From NCBI GenBank assembly GCA_002286855.1, contig NRSV01000006.1, forward strand, positions 372,001 through 436,000: a stretch of 64,000 nucleotides of DNA. Reading direction: 5' to 3'. Positions within the stretch are counted from its first letter, which is position 1, and each line of letters starts with the position of its first letter. This DNA comes from Bipolaris cookei. Taxonomy: Eukaryota; Ascomycota; Dothideomycetes; Pleosporales; Pleosporaceae. The notes under the pieces were generated by a model that saw nothing but the letters and a program-made list of their open reading frames with translations, had not been told where the DNA came from and did not search any database. The position numbers and the translations under genes are program-made. Shown here one piece after another: positions 1 through 11,624 of this stretch.

Positions 1-1
1 C

Positions 2-1372
2 GGATCCATCATCACTTCCACATCCATGTCATTTGAGCATTTCATCCTGGGCCGTGTCATTACTGGAGCTGGTGGTGGAGGCATCTTCATCGTTGCCAGC
101 ATCATGGCAATCCAGATGACCAGTCCAAGGCGACGGGGTCTATATATGGGCCTTGCTAATACTGCAATGACGGTCGGAGTTTCGCTTGGTGCGGTCATTG
201 CAGGTGCACTCGAGCCCAGAATCGGATGGGTAAGTTCTCCGTTTGTATCATGTAGAAATATGTTTCAGTTCAACTGACATAGGAAGAAACCACTGTTTGG
301 CATCCAAGCACCTATGAGTTTTATCGCAGGCCTTTCTCTGCTATTCTCCATACCAGTAAGCCACAATTCCAACAATGTCAAATATACTGGCCTCTCAATC
401 CGCGAAAAGCTTGCCTGCATTGACTACTCCGGGGCTGTACTGTTGACCACCACCGTTGTCCTCTTTCTCTTGGGTTTATCTGGTCCAACAATACTTCCAA
501 CCCCCCTAATTCTATCAGCATTCGCTCTTCCCATATTTGTGCTCAATGAAGCCTATATCGCCAGCGACCCCGTCATTCCAGTCTCTATTCTGCGATCCCG
601 AGGAACTCTGTTGACTTGCCTTGCAACGACCGGCTTCATGATGGCTCGGTGGAGCATCCTCTTTTACACACCAGTATACTCCCTTGCTGTTCGAGGCTGG
701 GCACCAGCTGTGGCTGGGTCGATTCTCATCCCAACAAATGCCGGTTTCGCTTCTGGTGGCTTACTTGCAGGGGTTTTTCACATTAAGAGAACGGGAAGCT
801 TCTATCTTCACACAATCGTCGCTATGACTCTGTTCCCTATCACCATGGCTGTCCTTGCATTCATATCGACACCTACCAGCCCGTGGGCTTTGTATGTGAC
901 TATGGTTTTCATTAATGGTCTTGCGACTGGAGCTGCGACAAACTATGCGCTTGTCCATCTTCTCCATCTCACGCTTCCAGAAGTTCATACGATTGTCATC
1001 TCTCTCCTTGGCACTTTCCGTGGGTTCTCAGGTTCATTTGGCTCGGCAATTGGTGGCGGGTACTTTATTCGTGTGCTGCACAAGTCTTTGGACAAGGGCT
1101 TCGCGCGCGCCGGACTGAAGAACCGTGGCGAGCTGACAAGGAGGCTTCTGGGAAGCCCAGCACTAGTGAGCAAGCTGAATGGTAAAGACAAAGCTGTTGC
1201 TATTGGGGCATATACGGACGCTATTAAGGCCCTGTTCCTATGTGCTGTAGGCCTGTCTGTCATTGTGGTACTTGTACAAGCTGGTACTGGCTGGAAGGAA
1301 CCGGAGAAATCTGGGGAGCAAAGAGAGGAGGAAGAAGCTCAAGTCGAGGACAACATACCTACTGGTGCTTGA
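2..1372 (+). CDS. MFS transporter, 5'-truncated by window edge
   Basis: This is the C-terminal two thirds or more of a major facilitator superfamily transporter, a multi-pass membrane carrier. The frame is open from base 2. The visible part has the glycine-rich helix (GRVITGAGGGG), then the SPRRRGLYMGL loop motif, many hydrophobic helices, and an acidic Glu-rich tail. Layout resembles 14-helix (DHA2-like) drug or basic amino-acid exporters such as the vacuolar Vba group; substrate cannot be read from sequence. A canonical-looking intron (GTAAGT at 230, acceptor AG at 281-282) joins the exons one base out of frame. An alternative weaker donor GTTTGT at 241 restores the frame (GWVSSPKKPLFGIQAP). 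So the exons are 2-229 or 2-240, then 283-1372. Either the unusual donor is used or a one-base indel has broken the gene. The family call is firm; whether it works is open. Confidence 0.8.
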
Positions 1373-2202
1373 GCATCTTGTGGGTTATACATAAGGTTGC
1401 AATGTATCATACCCCTTGAGGCTTTCTCCTCTTGTAAGCAGTGTATTTAGATATTTGGAAAGCACAATGACTTTGCCGTCATCCATTTCCTCGCATCAGG
1501 CACAAAGCAATGTTCAGCACCTTGCTCAGATTCAGCCAATCTCGACTCGGCTTTGGATCATAATGCTTGTTTTTGGGCCAGATTCTTATCATGTTCTCCT
1601 TCTCCTCTTACACATAGCAGTGTTCGTTGTTCTCCTTCATCACGTCTTCACTGCATCACCTGGAGTAAACAAGAGCGTGTATGCTAGTGCCATATCGTCA
1701 TACAACAATCCTGTCATCTTCTTATTGCATTTCTCGGCATTTTCCGGCCTTGCATTGACTGTTTGCTGTTGTTTGCGCACAGAGCCCGTGCTCCCACGAT
1801 GCTTTGCGACTGCCTCTAGACGGTATTGCACCGTTCACTTCTGCCTCTCCTTCCCCACCTCTCGTTTTTGCAACTTGTCGTGCCGTGCCACCTCCAGAAA
1901 ACTGATACCTCGCTGAGTGCCGACAAAGCGTTCCGCAACAATACAATGTAAGTCTACTTTACTACAGCGCGCAGCTCTGTGCCTTCTATCTCGAGAATTG
2001 GCATAGGCCCAAGGAAAATAGTGCCAGCGCTGTAAGGCGACAAACATCTTTACTTGGGACTATGCCTTTACCTGGAAGACGTTGAAATGCCGTCTGCTGT
2101 GCCTCACCTTAACTTTACTTCACTATCCCTTGTCACCGCGAATACATAGCTAAATTTCGGTTCAGAGACCCATCATTCTCTTTCTACAACAATCTGCTCA
2201 TC
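1373..2202. other. Intergenic region between MFS gene and zinc-knuckle gene
   Basis: No credible gene is seen. A 166-codon open frame at 1416-1916 is rich in Ser, Leu and Cys and has no recognisable domain. It presumably contains the 3' end of the transporter and the promoter and leader of the zinc-knuckle gene at 2203. Confidence 0.5.
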
Positions 2203-3305
2203 ATGGCTCGTGGCCCACCTGTCATACCCACAACCATGACTTCCAATCCATACCCCAAGCCCAAGGAGCATATTCCGCGTATGACTTACTGCGAGCTCTG
2301 CGATCGCTCGCTGCCCACCAAAGACTGGCAAGCTCACAAGAACTCAAAGAAGCATCGTGAAGCCGAGGCCAAGGAGCGTGGAGAGCTCGACGCTGTCAAG
2401 AACTCTACTGACTTCGGTGGCGATTCCATGGGTTTCGGTGACAACAACGAGGTTAGCAATGCCGCCGCTTCGGGTGATGGCGACTGGGTTACTGGCGAAG
2501 GCTTCGTTACCACTACTAAATCTACTAGCTACAACAACAACCGCAGTGGTGGTAGCGGTGATCGGCGTGCCTGCTTCGGCTGCGGTGAGACTGGTCATCA
2601 GAAGCGCGACTGTCCCAAGGGTTCCGGCGGTCAAACTTGTCACAACTGCGGCGAGTTAGGGTACGTTGTTTGGTAGTGTATCGAAAAGTATATGCTAATT
2701 TTTGATCAGTCATAGCAAAGCCGACTGTACTCAGCCTCCTAAGCCCATGGACGGCGGCAATGGAGGAAGCAGTAACCGTTTGTGCTTCAACTGCAACCAG
2801 CCTGGGTATGTTTTCTACTCTTGATAGTATTGGCAACTCGTATGTCACTTTTACCCAGGTCATCTGCTAACTATTGTCTAGCCACAACAAGTCTGATTGC
2901 CCCGAGCCTCGCACTGGTGGAGGAGGCGGAGGCGCTGGCGGACGTGCGTGCCACAACTGTGGCGAGGAAGGCCACATGTTCCGCGAATGTGATAAGCCAC
3001 GCGTTATGAAGTGCCGCAACTGTGACGAGGAAGGCCACGCTGCTCGTGAATGTACCAAGCCGCGCGATTGGAGCCGAGTCAAGTGCCGCAACTGCAACAA
3101 CTTTGGTCACGGCGAGAAGCGCTGCCCTAAGCCAATTGTCGAGACCACTGGTGGTGACTGGGGTAATGCTGCTGCTGCTTCGAGTGGTGGGACTGGTGAA
3201 TGGGCCAATGCTACAACGGGGACGATGGGCAACTGGGCTGACAACACTACTGCTGCTGCGGAGAACAGCGACTGTGGCAACGCAACTGCTTCATCGGCCT
3301 GGTAA
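2203..3305 (+). CDS. Zinc-knuckle (CCHC) nucleic-acid-binding protein with U1-type zinc finger
   Basis: Three exons (2203-2660, 2710-2805, 2882-3305) join in frame to give 325 aa. Introns of 49 and 76 bp have GTACGT and GTATGT donors. Each splice rebuilds a Gly-His pair inside a knuckle (GELGH, NQPGH), which strongly supports the joins. Near residues 28-50 there is a C2H2 matrin/U1-type finger (YCELCDRSLPTKDWQAHKNS). Six CCHC knuckles follow (for example CFGCGETGHQKRDC and CHNCGEEGHMFREC), separated by Gly-rich linkers, and the tail is Gly/Ala/Asn/Trp-rich. Tandem CCHC proteins of the Gis2/CNBP type bind single-stranded RNA or DNA and act in translation or mRNA handling. The extra U1 finger suggests an additional RNA contact. 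Function beyond nucleic-acid binding is inferred. Confidence 0.93.
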
Positions 3306-3662
3306 ACTGCTCCAGTGGCCCTGATGCTTGTTAGCAACGACTATTCAGCTTTGCTTAACATACGCATTTTTTTTTGACAACGGCAGTTGTCATCGTACTG
3401 AAAGAAGCAGATAGTGGATGGAGATGTACTTGAGACTCAACTGAGTTCGACATTGACGACCATACCAAGGTCGGAGTGGGGGAATCATTTGCGTGTGTCT
3501 ACTCTTATTTGAAGCGTGGCAAGATCATGTACAGAACAGGCAGTGGGGATGTATGAAGTACCTTTCAAAGATTAGTAAATGCAATTGCATAGTCAAACGG
3601 ACAAGAAGAAACGCCTATATTCTAATAATGTGACATGAGATTTTTGTAGGCCAATCTCTATC
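3306..3662. other. Convergent intergenic region (3' ends of two genes)
   Basis: The zinc-knuckle gene ends at 3305 and HIS4 ends (on the minus strand) at 3663, so this 357-bp stretch holds both 3' untranslated regions. There is a T-run near 3367-3375 and nothing else distinct. Confidence 0.6.
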
Positions 3663-6390
3663 CTAAGCAACACCCAATCGCAGACTGACAGCTCGTCTGT
3701 GAGCCTCCAACTCCTCGACACGTGCCAGTTCCATGACAGCGGAGCCGACGTTCTCGAGACCCTGGCGGGTAAGGTGAGAACTAGTAATGTGCTTGACGTA
3801 AGATGCAAGGTTGACACCCGAGTACTGCTTTGCGTAGCCGTACGTTGCTATTAAAAGATCAAGTTAGCAGCAATTTCCAAAAAAACCTGGATTGGCAAAA
3901 AGAAAAGAAAAGGGGGGATATGCGAAACTTACGTAGAGAGTGGTTGACACCAGCAGAGTAGTCACCCACACTTTCCGGCGTCCATTCCCCAATAAAAACA
4001 CTTCCTGCATTCTCCACCATCTCGGCGACCTTTTCTGCATTTTCGACTTGCAGGATAAGATGTTCAGGCGCGTACTGATTACTTAGCTGCATGGCCTCAT
4101 CCATGGAGGCAACAGAGAGAGTAAAGGAGTGCTCGATAGCGCCACGCACAATATCCACACGAGGCAGAGCCATGGCCTGCTTGTGCAGCTCGTCTTCAAT
4201 AACGGTGAGCTGAGCGTCGTTGAGCCCGACAGCGATCAAGATGACTTGTGAGTCGACGCCGTGCTCGGCCTGGCTGAGGAGATCTGAAGCGACGAAAGCT
4301 GGGTTTGCCGACGCATCAGCGACGACGAGGACTTCGCTTGGTCCTGCGGGCATGTCGATGCTAACGCCAGCGTTTGTGTCGTTGGAGACATGCATCTTGG
4401 CAGCTGTGACAAACTGGTTACCAGGACCGAGGATCTTATCTACTTTTGTCACGCTCTCGGTGCCGTACGCCATTGCTGCTACGGCTTGCGCACCACCGGC
4501 GAGAACGATGGATTCTGCACCGACCTTGTGCGCGACGTAGACGACTTCGGGAGTCACTTTGCCGTTTGACCGTGGTGGCGTGGCGAGAACAATCTTCTTG
4601 CAGCCAGCTACCATGGCGGGTACGCCCAGCATGAGCGCTGTAGATGGAAGCACAGCAGTACCGCCAGGTACGTACAGGCCTACTCTCTCAATAGGACGTG
4701 CGAACCGAGAACATACAATGCCCGGCATAGTTTCGACTCGCAAAGGCTTGTCCTCCTTTTGGGCAGCGTGGAACTTTTTGATGTTTTCGAAAGACACATC
4801 AATGGCTTTGGCCGTCTCCGGTGCCAGTTGCATGAGCTCGGGAGGGAACGGCGCCTTGAGCACGGGCGAAGTTAATGATGTTGCCTTTTCGAACTTGTGC
4901 GTGTACTCTAGTAACGCAGCATCACCACGAGTCTTGACAGCTTCGATAATGGGTCGGCAGATACCCAGAATCTTGTCTGTTGAGCGTTGAGATGGGCGTT
5001 GCAGCGCAGCAGCAATGGTCTCTGGGGGTTCGTTGGCAGTAACGTAGCGCTTCATGGCGATACGACCGTCCTTTGTACCGGCCGGGTCGTCTTTACCCTT
5101 AGGTACTGAAGCAGCTTCCTTGACAATCTCTTTGGTGGTTGAGTCGTTTGACGCGCCATTTGTCGCTGCTTGCGCGGCAAAAGCTGGCTTTGCGTCGCCT
5201 TGCCGCCTCTTGACTTTGATGCTCTTAGCATCAAGGTTGCGCTCAACGTCTTCCAACGATACACCAGCAGCAACGCATTTGGTCAGGGCAAAGTAGAAGA
5301 GATCGGCAGCCTCGAATGCGACTTCTCCCTTTGTGTTTGCATCGCAGAGCTCGGTAGCTTCCTCAAGTATCTTGGCCCTCAGCAGCTGTGCGTCGTTGAA
5401 CAGGCGGGCGGTATATGAGCCTTCTGGAGCCGACTCCTTGCGGCTTTGCAGTGTCTTCTGTAACTTGGACAGGCCTCTGTAATCGCCGAAGCAAGTGGGT
5501 GTCGCAAGGTGGCAGAAGCCCCGACCCTTTTGACGAACGACAAACTGCAAGCAATCACTGTCGCAATCCAACGATAACGACACGAGCTCTTGAACGTCGC
5601 CGCTGCTCTCGCCCTTGTACCACAGACCCCGCTTTCGGCTCTGGTATACGCCCCGGCCAGTCTTCAAACTCTCGGCTACACTCTCTTCACTGCTGTACAC
5701 AAGTCCAAGGGCGACGCCCCGCTCGTCGGTTACCAGAGTGGTGAACAGGCCATCGGGTCGGTCGCTTGTCGCATTGGCCATGAACAGCTTAGCGACGCTC
5801 AATGCGCCAATCTGTTTCGCAGGATCGACGGTAAGCTTCTCGGCAGCCACGATGGGCACAGCAGACATGTTTGCGAGCGCAAGCACCTTCTCGGTGTCTG
5901 GGTTTGCGAACGAGACGAAAGCGCTCGTCTTGCCGCCATTGAGCGCCGCCTGCACTTGGTCGACATTTTCAACCTGTTCCAAGTAGACAGTGGTCTGCGC
6001 ATTCGAATCGCCATCTGAGATAGTGTTTCCAGGCAAACATAGGACTGTCCTGTTCTGGTCGATGTTCAAGGCCTTGAGCTGGTCCAACTGCTGGCGAGTG
6101 ACGAAGACATTTGCGGCGCCGGCATCGAGGATGGAAACAACATCGTCAATGGATGTGAGCGAGGACACATGGACATAGTTGACGAAGCGGCCCACCGACT
6201 GCTTTAGGTGAGAGAGGGCATTGTCGACGCTGTCATCGGTGACTCGGAAGAAGACATTTCCAACAAAAGACAGGGTCTGGACATCAAGGCCCTGGGTCTG
6301 TTGCTTGTACGTGGCCAAGTCGATGGCAGCAACCAGGGCGGGCGCCATGTCGAGCAATATTTCTGCAATTGGTACTTTGAATGCGCGCAC
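3663..6390 (-). CDS. HIS4: Histidine biosynthesis trifunctional protein
   Basis: Encodes three steps of histidine synthesis in one chain: phosphoribosyl-AMP cyclohydrolase (about residues 215-300, including DCDSDCLQFVVRQKGRGFCHL), phosphoribosyl-ATP pyrophosphatase (about 305-400, with EEATEL and EAADLFYF) and histidinol dehydrogenase (about 445 to the end, with KILGPGNQFVTAAK, PAGPSEVLV and SQAEHG). It acts in the cytosol. Two exons on the minus strand (6390-3933 and 3847-3663) flank an 85-bp GTAAGT intron. Without splicing the long frame runs into an unrelated tail. Splicing gives the conserved NHSLPTYGYAKQYSG stretch and a normal C-terminus (about 880 aa). The start could instead be the Met at 6348 (MAPALVAAIDL), which lies closer to the conserved region. 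Confidence is very high for identity, moderate for the start. Confidence 0.97.
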
Positions 6391-6409
6391 AATTGCAGCA
6401 GCAGCAGCG

Positions 6410-6428
6410 GAGTCAGTCGGTCATGAGT
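6410..6428 (-). promoter_or_regulatory. Two near-matches to the amino-acid control (Gcn4/CPC1) site
   Basis: GAGTCA at 6410-6415 and TGAGTC at 6423-6428 each match six of seven bases of TGASTCA, the site bound by Gcn4/CPC1-type bZIP activators in general amino-acid control. They sit 20-40 bp upstream of the longest HIS4 start (60-80 bp from the Met at 6348). HIS4 is a classic target in other fungi. Such short motifs occur by chance, so this is a weak call. Confidence 0.3.
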
Positions 6429-6848
6429 CGATTGCTAGAAAAAAGTCTAGGTGTACTAGACTAGCTGACCCGAAATGGATGAGCCGCGGGGTCAAGTCCG
6501 ATGTGCCCCGCCATGGTCCATGACGCCACTCGAAGCAGCAGCAGCAGCAGTGCTTGCCCGTATTGTATTCAATGCTCACATCATCAATGTTTATTAAAAC
6601 CTAGAGGCTTCCTACTCATCCGGTCGAAATAGCGGACGAATAGACATGTTAACCGTGGAGCTGCTGGATGTACGCAATTAATCCAAACGACACAAACCAC
6701 AAGAGCCAAGTCAAGTCGACAAAGTACGTATCCTGCCAAGATACCTTGATCCAAAGAGTGGTAACATTCGCAAACAATGTACATGATTGGGCACAAGTGT
6801 TATTGTTAATGTCTTGCTATGCTCCGCATATCAGATTGAACACGCAGC

Positions 6849-6866
6849 ATGTGCATGTGCATGTGC
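6849..6866. repeat. (ATGTGC)3 hexamer array
   Basis: Three perfect copies of ATGTGC lie about 480 bp upstream of the epoxide hydrolase start. The same hexamer forms a longer array upstream of the tannase gene at 9661-9700. Confidence 0.8.
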
Positions 6867-7342
6867 AACTTCGGACGAAATGGCTTTCGTCTGACTGCAT
6901 ATATGGGCTGACGTGTGCACTCTCTTTCTCTCTTTCTCGGTTGACCGATGAAGTCGGAGATAAAATCGCCCCAAATCGACTGTGTGAAGCCCGCTTGGAA
7001 CCTGTATTCCTGCTGTAACACTACTAGTGGTACTATACTTAACATTTACTTCGAGACAGTAAAAATAGAGCTAGCGTATTTATTTAATTCAGTTTTGGTT
7101 AAAAATGATACTGTGGTGGTGCTGGTATTTCGTAGTAAAGGTGGCTCGTTTGGGTGAGCTAGCCTGCTTGGTCTGGGTTCCCCAGTCTTACTACCGGCCG
7201 GCCGAGAGTCGCTGTCACCAGCACCCTGCAAGCACATGCAGCATGCTATACGCGTACAATCCGGGGCGTCTCACCTTGTCCTTAAATACCCGGACATGCC
7301 TCTCGAAAACCTGCCAAACTGATTCCATGCCTCATCACAAAC

Positions 7343-8582
7343 ATGTCTTACTCTCTACCAGACTCGGCCAAGCCATTTACGCTCAACATCTCTGATCAGG
7401 ACCTGTCCGAGTGGAGACAGCTTCTCCAGCTCTCCAAGCTTGCTCCAGACACATGGGAGGGGCGGCAAGAAGACCGTCGCTTTGGCGTAACACGCAAGTG
7501 GCTGTCCGAGGCAAAGGATTACTGGCTCAACCAATATGACTGGCGTGCTGCAGAAAAGCACATCAACTCTTTCCCAAACTATAAGATGCAGATTGAAAAT
7601 GTCGATTTACATTTCACCGCTCTCTTCTCTGAGAAGAAAGATGCGATTCCCATAATACTCATGCATGGATGGCCTGGCAGCTTCATCGAGTTTCTGCCCA
7701 TACTTGGCATTATCAAAGAAAAGTATTCCACCAAGGATTTGCCGTACCACGTCGTCGTGCCGTCATTGCCCGGCTACACTCTCAGCACCATACAATCTCA
7801 CGATAAGCAGTGGGACATTGAGGATTCCAGTCGTGTTATGAATCAGCTTATGCTAAACCTGGGGTTTGACAAATATCTTGCCCAGGGAGGGGACGTGGGC
7901 CATCTGACGGCGCAAATCATGTGTCAGGAATATGAGGCCTGCGTTGGAATACACTGTAAGTGGAACCCCGAGCATTTGCTGCTGAAGTACTCACATGGCC
8001 AGTGAATGTAATCTTTAATCTCCCCAAGCCAGATGAGAAGACAGTCATAGATGGGGTGGAGCAAGAGATGCTTCGCCGTGCCCAGAAGTGGGCGTCCACT
8101 GGCATGGCTTATGCTCTCGAACACGGTACAAGGCCGAGCACTATTGGGAGCGTTCTGGCGTCGAACCCACTCGCGATGTTGGCATGGTGTGTGTCTGGAT
8201 TCAGGTACATGTACGCAAACTGACATTGAGCAGGGTCGGTGAGAAGATGCTGGAATGGTCAGACGAAGATCCATCGCTCGACGACATTCTGACTAACATT
8301 TCCTTGTACTGGTTTACAGGTTCCTTTCCCTCGTGCCTTAGTTTTTACCGCCAGTATTTTAACGGTGTAAGCCGTATGAACTTGAAGCTCACTAAAAAAC
8401 CTTTGGGCTACTCGTTATTCCCACACGAGTTCTCGGTGGCCGTCAAGAGCATCTTGGAAAAGGAGACCAATTTGGTCTTCTACCAGCGCCACGAACGGGG
8501 TGGGCACTTTGCGGCTCTGGAGCGACCGGCAGATCTGTGGGAGGACATTGAGGGGTTTGTTAGCAAGGCCTGGAAGGTATGA
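7343..8582 (+). CDS. Epoxide hydrolase (EHN-type, alpha/beta hydrolase fold)
   Basis: Three exons (7343-7955, 8003-8186, 8234-8582) with 47-bp introns join to a 381-aa protein. The N-terminal EHN-like region (about 10-115) contains DLSEWRQLL and the RKWLSEAKDYWLNQYDW stretch typical of microsomal/juvenile-hormone-type epoxide hydrolases. The oxyanion motif HGWPG is at about 108-112. The nucleophile is Asp184 in QGGDVGH, and the likely catalytic His is 357 in RGGHFAALE. The family opens epoxides to diols and acts in detoxification or secondary metabolism. There is no clear signal peptide. The third exon joins as LAW-VGEKMLEW, matching the family. Neighbours suggest no pathway. The native substrate is unknown. 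Confidence 0.92.
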
Positions 8583-9953
8583 GATAGTCGAGGTGCATGT
8601 CACCGCGTGGCGGCAAGGTGGGCCGACTGACTCGAAGGATTCGCGGGCCTTGTCGAAATTGTAGGCATTCGGCAGTTGGAGTGTACATGGGCCAGGCAGG
8701 CGGTGCATAGGGGGAGGGTGGCGTGGGACTGCATTGGGTACTAAAAGTAGGTCAGGGTACCTGCCACAAGGAGCTAGTCTAGTCGTGGTTAAGTGAACGC
8801 CACAGTAGACTCGACTATTCGCTCTGCCGCATTGATAAAGTTTGACACGTCTCATTGTATCGGAATTTGCAAGTGCCCATGGCCATTCCACATGGCGACT
8901 GGAAAAAACCGTGTTGGTGGTGGCAGCTAGTGTTTTGTTAAGCTACTGTGACATGGGGATTAGCCCAAGCGGATTGCGTCCGCGTCCCGGCTCGATTGGG
9001 CCCGAGGCATGACGCAACGTGCATGGCCATCGCTTCTGAGCCCCTCTTCTCCTCCCCGCCATTCTCCGCACTGCTCGCTTGTGTTTCTTCCTGGCAACTA
9101 CGCCGACCGGCTTCGCTTTGGTGCAGCAGAGCACGTGCGTAGTATGTGTGTATGCATACTACGGCCACCATGGCCCAACAGGCTTGTGTCGGTGCTGGCC
9201 CCGACAACTGTTGCTGTAGCGGCATGAGTCGGTCCCCGGACTCGCATGCCTTCAGCCTCTGGCACTTTGGCCAAGCTACCGTAGTCCAAGCAAGCACCTG
9301 CTAGTACTACGACTATATGCATGCGGCACATGTCGTTGCCTCCGCCCGGGCTCGCTTGGCTGGTCCTGCCCAAGGTCAAGCCAAGTACGGTACGTATTGG
9401 GGCGCAATCTCTTCCGAAACCAGCCACCTAACCAGTGTCCCCAAAAAGGCCTGTCACCGAGTTGGTATCAATCCTCGCGCCAGAGCGACGGTTGCCACTA
9501 GAGTAGCATCGTAGTCTATAGTACCTACATAGCTGTACTTACAAGACATCCATCCTATCAGCCCAAATCGCCATTGTGGGTCCTGTGCCACGCCTAGCTC
9601 ATTACACAGTCAATATGCGGCCTGCAACATGAGTTCCCCAGCTTCCAGGTCCTGCACGGGCATGTGCATGTGCATATGCATGTGCATGTGCATGTGCATG
9701 TTTCGATGAGTGTTGATGTTGTTTCTACCCGCCGCGCCAACCTGATGCCACCCTATGTCCCTGCATCCGTCCCGATCCAAACCAGGCCCCGGCTTTGGCC
9801 CTGCACTTTTGTCCTGCCTCTTTCAATTGGCAAAGATGCCACTAGCAATCTGCCGTGCATGAGACCCAGCTTCGGACAATGATAAAAGACGAGGCCCGGC
9901 CCAGCACTTGACGTCGACGCAGCAGAGCCATTCTTCACCATTCATCTCTCAAC
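8583..9953. other. Intergenic region upstream of tannase gene
   Basis: No supported gene. Open frames here on either strand are low-quality and overlap one another. The stretch carries the (ATGTGC)n array at 9661-9700, and a GATAAAAG box at about 9881-9888, about 70 bp before the tannase start, may be the core promoter. Confidence 0.5.
9661..9700. repeat. Imperfect ATGTGC hexamer array
   Basis: About six and a half copies of the hexamer ATGTGC with one interruption (ATATGC). It lies about 255 bp upstream of the tannase-family gene. The same hexamer is present upstream of the epoxide hydrolase. Confidence 0.85.
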
Positions 9954-11624
9954 ATGAAGCTCCAACACTCCCTCAAGGCCACGCTACTTGGCGCATCGCC
10001 AGCTCTCGCATATCCCCAAGCTAGAGCTACTGGCGACTTCAACGCAAAATGTGCCCATCTAGCTTCCAGCCTTGAGATTGACGGTGGTGTCGTTCACACT
10101 GCCGAGTTCGTCGCTGCTGGTACCAACTTTACGATACCCGTTTACGACCCAACATGTAGCGACGAAGGGCCAAGTCAAATCATTGCAGCTGACCTCTGCC
10201 GCGTCGCACTTTACGTTTCCACTTCTGACCGATCAGGATTCAACATGGAAGCGTGGCTGCCATCCAACTGGACAGGCCGATTCGTGGCTCACGGTAACGG
10301 CGGTCTGAATGGATGCATCAGTTATAGAGACTTGTCGTACACCTCCCAGCTAGGCTTCGCAGCCATTGGAACCAACAACGGTCACAACGGAACGAGCGGC
10401 TTGCCGTTCTACAACAACTCAGACGTTGTAGAAGACTTTGCCTACCGATCGTAAGTCACATTCCCCACAAACCCAAGCATTCAAGCTAAATACTCCAGTC
10501 TACGCAATGGCGCTGCCGTCGGCAAGCAAATCATTGCCGACTTTTACGGTAAACCACAGGACAAGTCCTACTATCTTGGATGCTCAACTGGTGGACGGCA
10601 AGGCTTCAAGATGGCCCAAGATTTTGCAGATGAATGGGATGGAATCCTTGCCGGAGCGCCCGCATTCTCCTTCAACAATCTTACTTCGTGGTCCGGTCAT
10701 TTCTACACGCTCACTGGTCCACGCGGCTCCCCGACTTGGGTCTCGGAGGCAAAGTGGGCGCAGGTTCATGCTGACGTCTTGGCCCAATGTGACAAGATCG
10801 ATAATCTCCAAGACGGTATTCTTGAAGATCCCTTGCTTTGCAAGTATGATCCCTCAGGTCTGGCTTGCGACCAAGGCAGCAACTCTAGCTCCTGTCTGAC
10901 ACCCGATGAGCTCGCTACAGTGACTGCTGTTTACTCGCCACTTACCAACGACCAAGGCGATTTGGTTTATCCGCGCCTGCAGCCTGGAGCCGAGATCCTG
11001 GCCTCTTTCGTGCTCTTTGGCGGAGCACCTTTCCCTTACACTACGGATTGGTTCCGCTATGCTATCTACAACGATCCTACTTGGGACCCTGCCACATTGG
11101 ACTCTGATGACTACAACAATGCTGCACGGATCAACCCTTTTGGTGTCGAGACGTTCAAGGGCGACCTTAGTGCCGCACAGAAGAGTGGTACCAAAATCCT
11201 ACACTGGCACGGAACCAGCGACTTCATCATCTCTAGCGATAACAGCGCGAGGTACTACAACCATGTCAGCTCTACCATGGGCCTGCCACCCAAGAAGCTG
11301 GATGAATTTTACCGTTATTTCCATGTCAGTGGCACCGGCCACTGCAGTGGAGGAGATGGTGCACATGCCATTGGTCAACAACTCGGTGAAGTCAATGGCT
11401 ACGACCCCGAACACAACGTTCTCATGGCCTTGGTACAGTGGGTAGAAAAGGACAAAGCACCCGAAGCCCTCATCGGTACAAAGTTCGTCAACGACACAGC
11501 CTCTCTCGGTGTCGATTTTGAGCGCGCACATTGCAAGTTCCCCAAGAGCAACCAATACAAGGGCAAGGGAGACCCCAAGCTTGCAAAGAACTGGAAGTGC
11601 GTTGACATCAGGAGGTTCAATTAA
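9954..11624 (+). CDS. Secreted tannase / feruloyl esterase family hydrolase
   Basis: Two exons (9954-10450, 10499-11624) around a 48-bp GTAAGT intron give 540 aa. The N-terminus is hydrophobic and ends near ALAYPQA, consistent with a secretion signal. The protein shows the CS-D-HC arrangement known for this family: Ser195 is in GCSTGGRQG with Cys194 beside it, Asp407 is in HGTSDFIIS, and His447-Cys448 are in SGTGHCSGG. The paired cysteines are known in the family to form a disulfide next to the active site. Several other cysteines and N-glycosylation sequons fit an extracellular protein. Members release gallic or ferulic acid from plant tannins or cell-wall polysaccharides. Which ester is preferred cannot be told from sequence. 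Confidence 0.94.

Larger units (their letters stand above)
6391..7342. other. Divergent intergenic region, HIS4 / epoxide hydrolase
   Basis: Contains the promoters of both flanking genes. It holds a short CAG run at about 6535-6551 and three copies of the hexamer ATGTGC at 6849-6866. An AT-rich stretch lies around 7030-7100. No gene is supported. Confidence 0.5.

Noticed and set aside
1416..1916. 166-codon frame downstream of the MFS gene
   Set aside because: Ser/Leu/Cys-rich without domain; position fits a 3' region plus the next promoter.
5052..6018. Long open frames antisense to HIS4
   Set aside because: They are shadows of the HIS4 reading frame caused by its codon use and have no features of their own.
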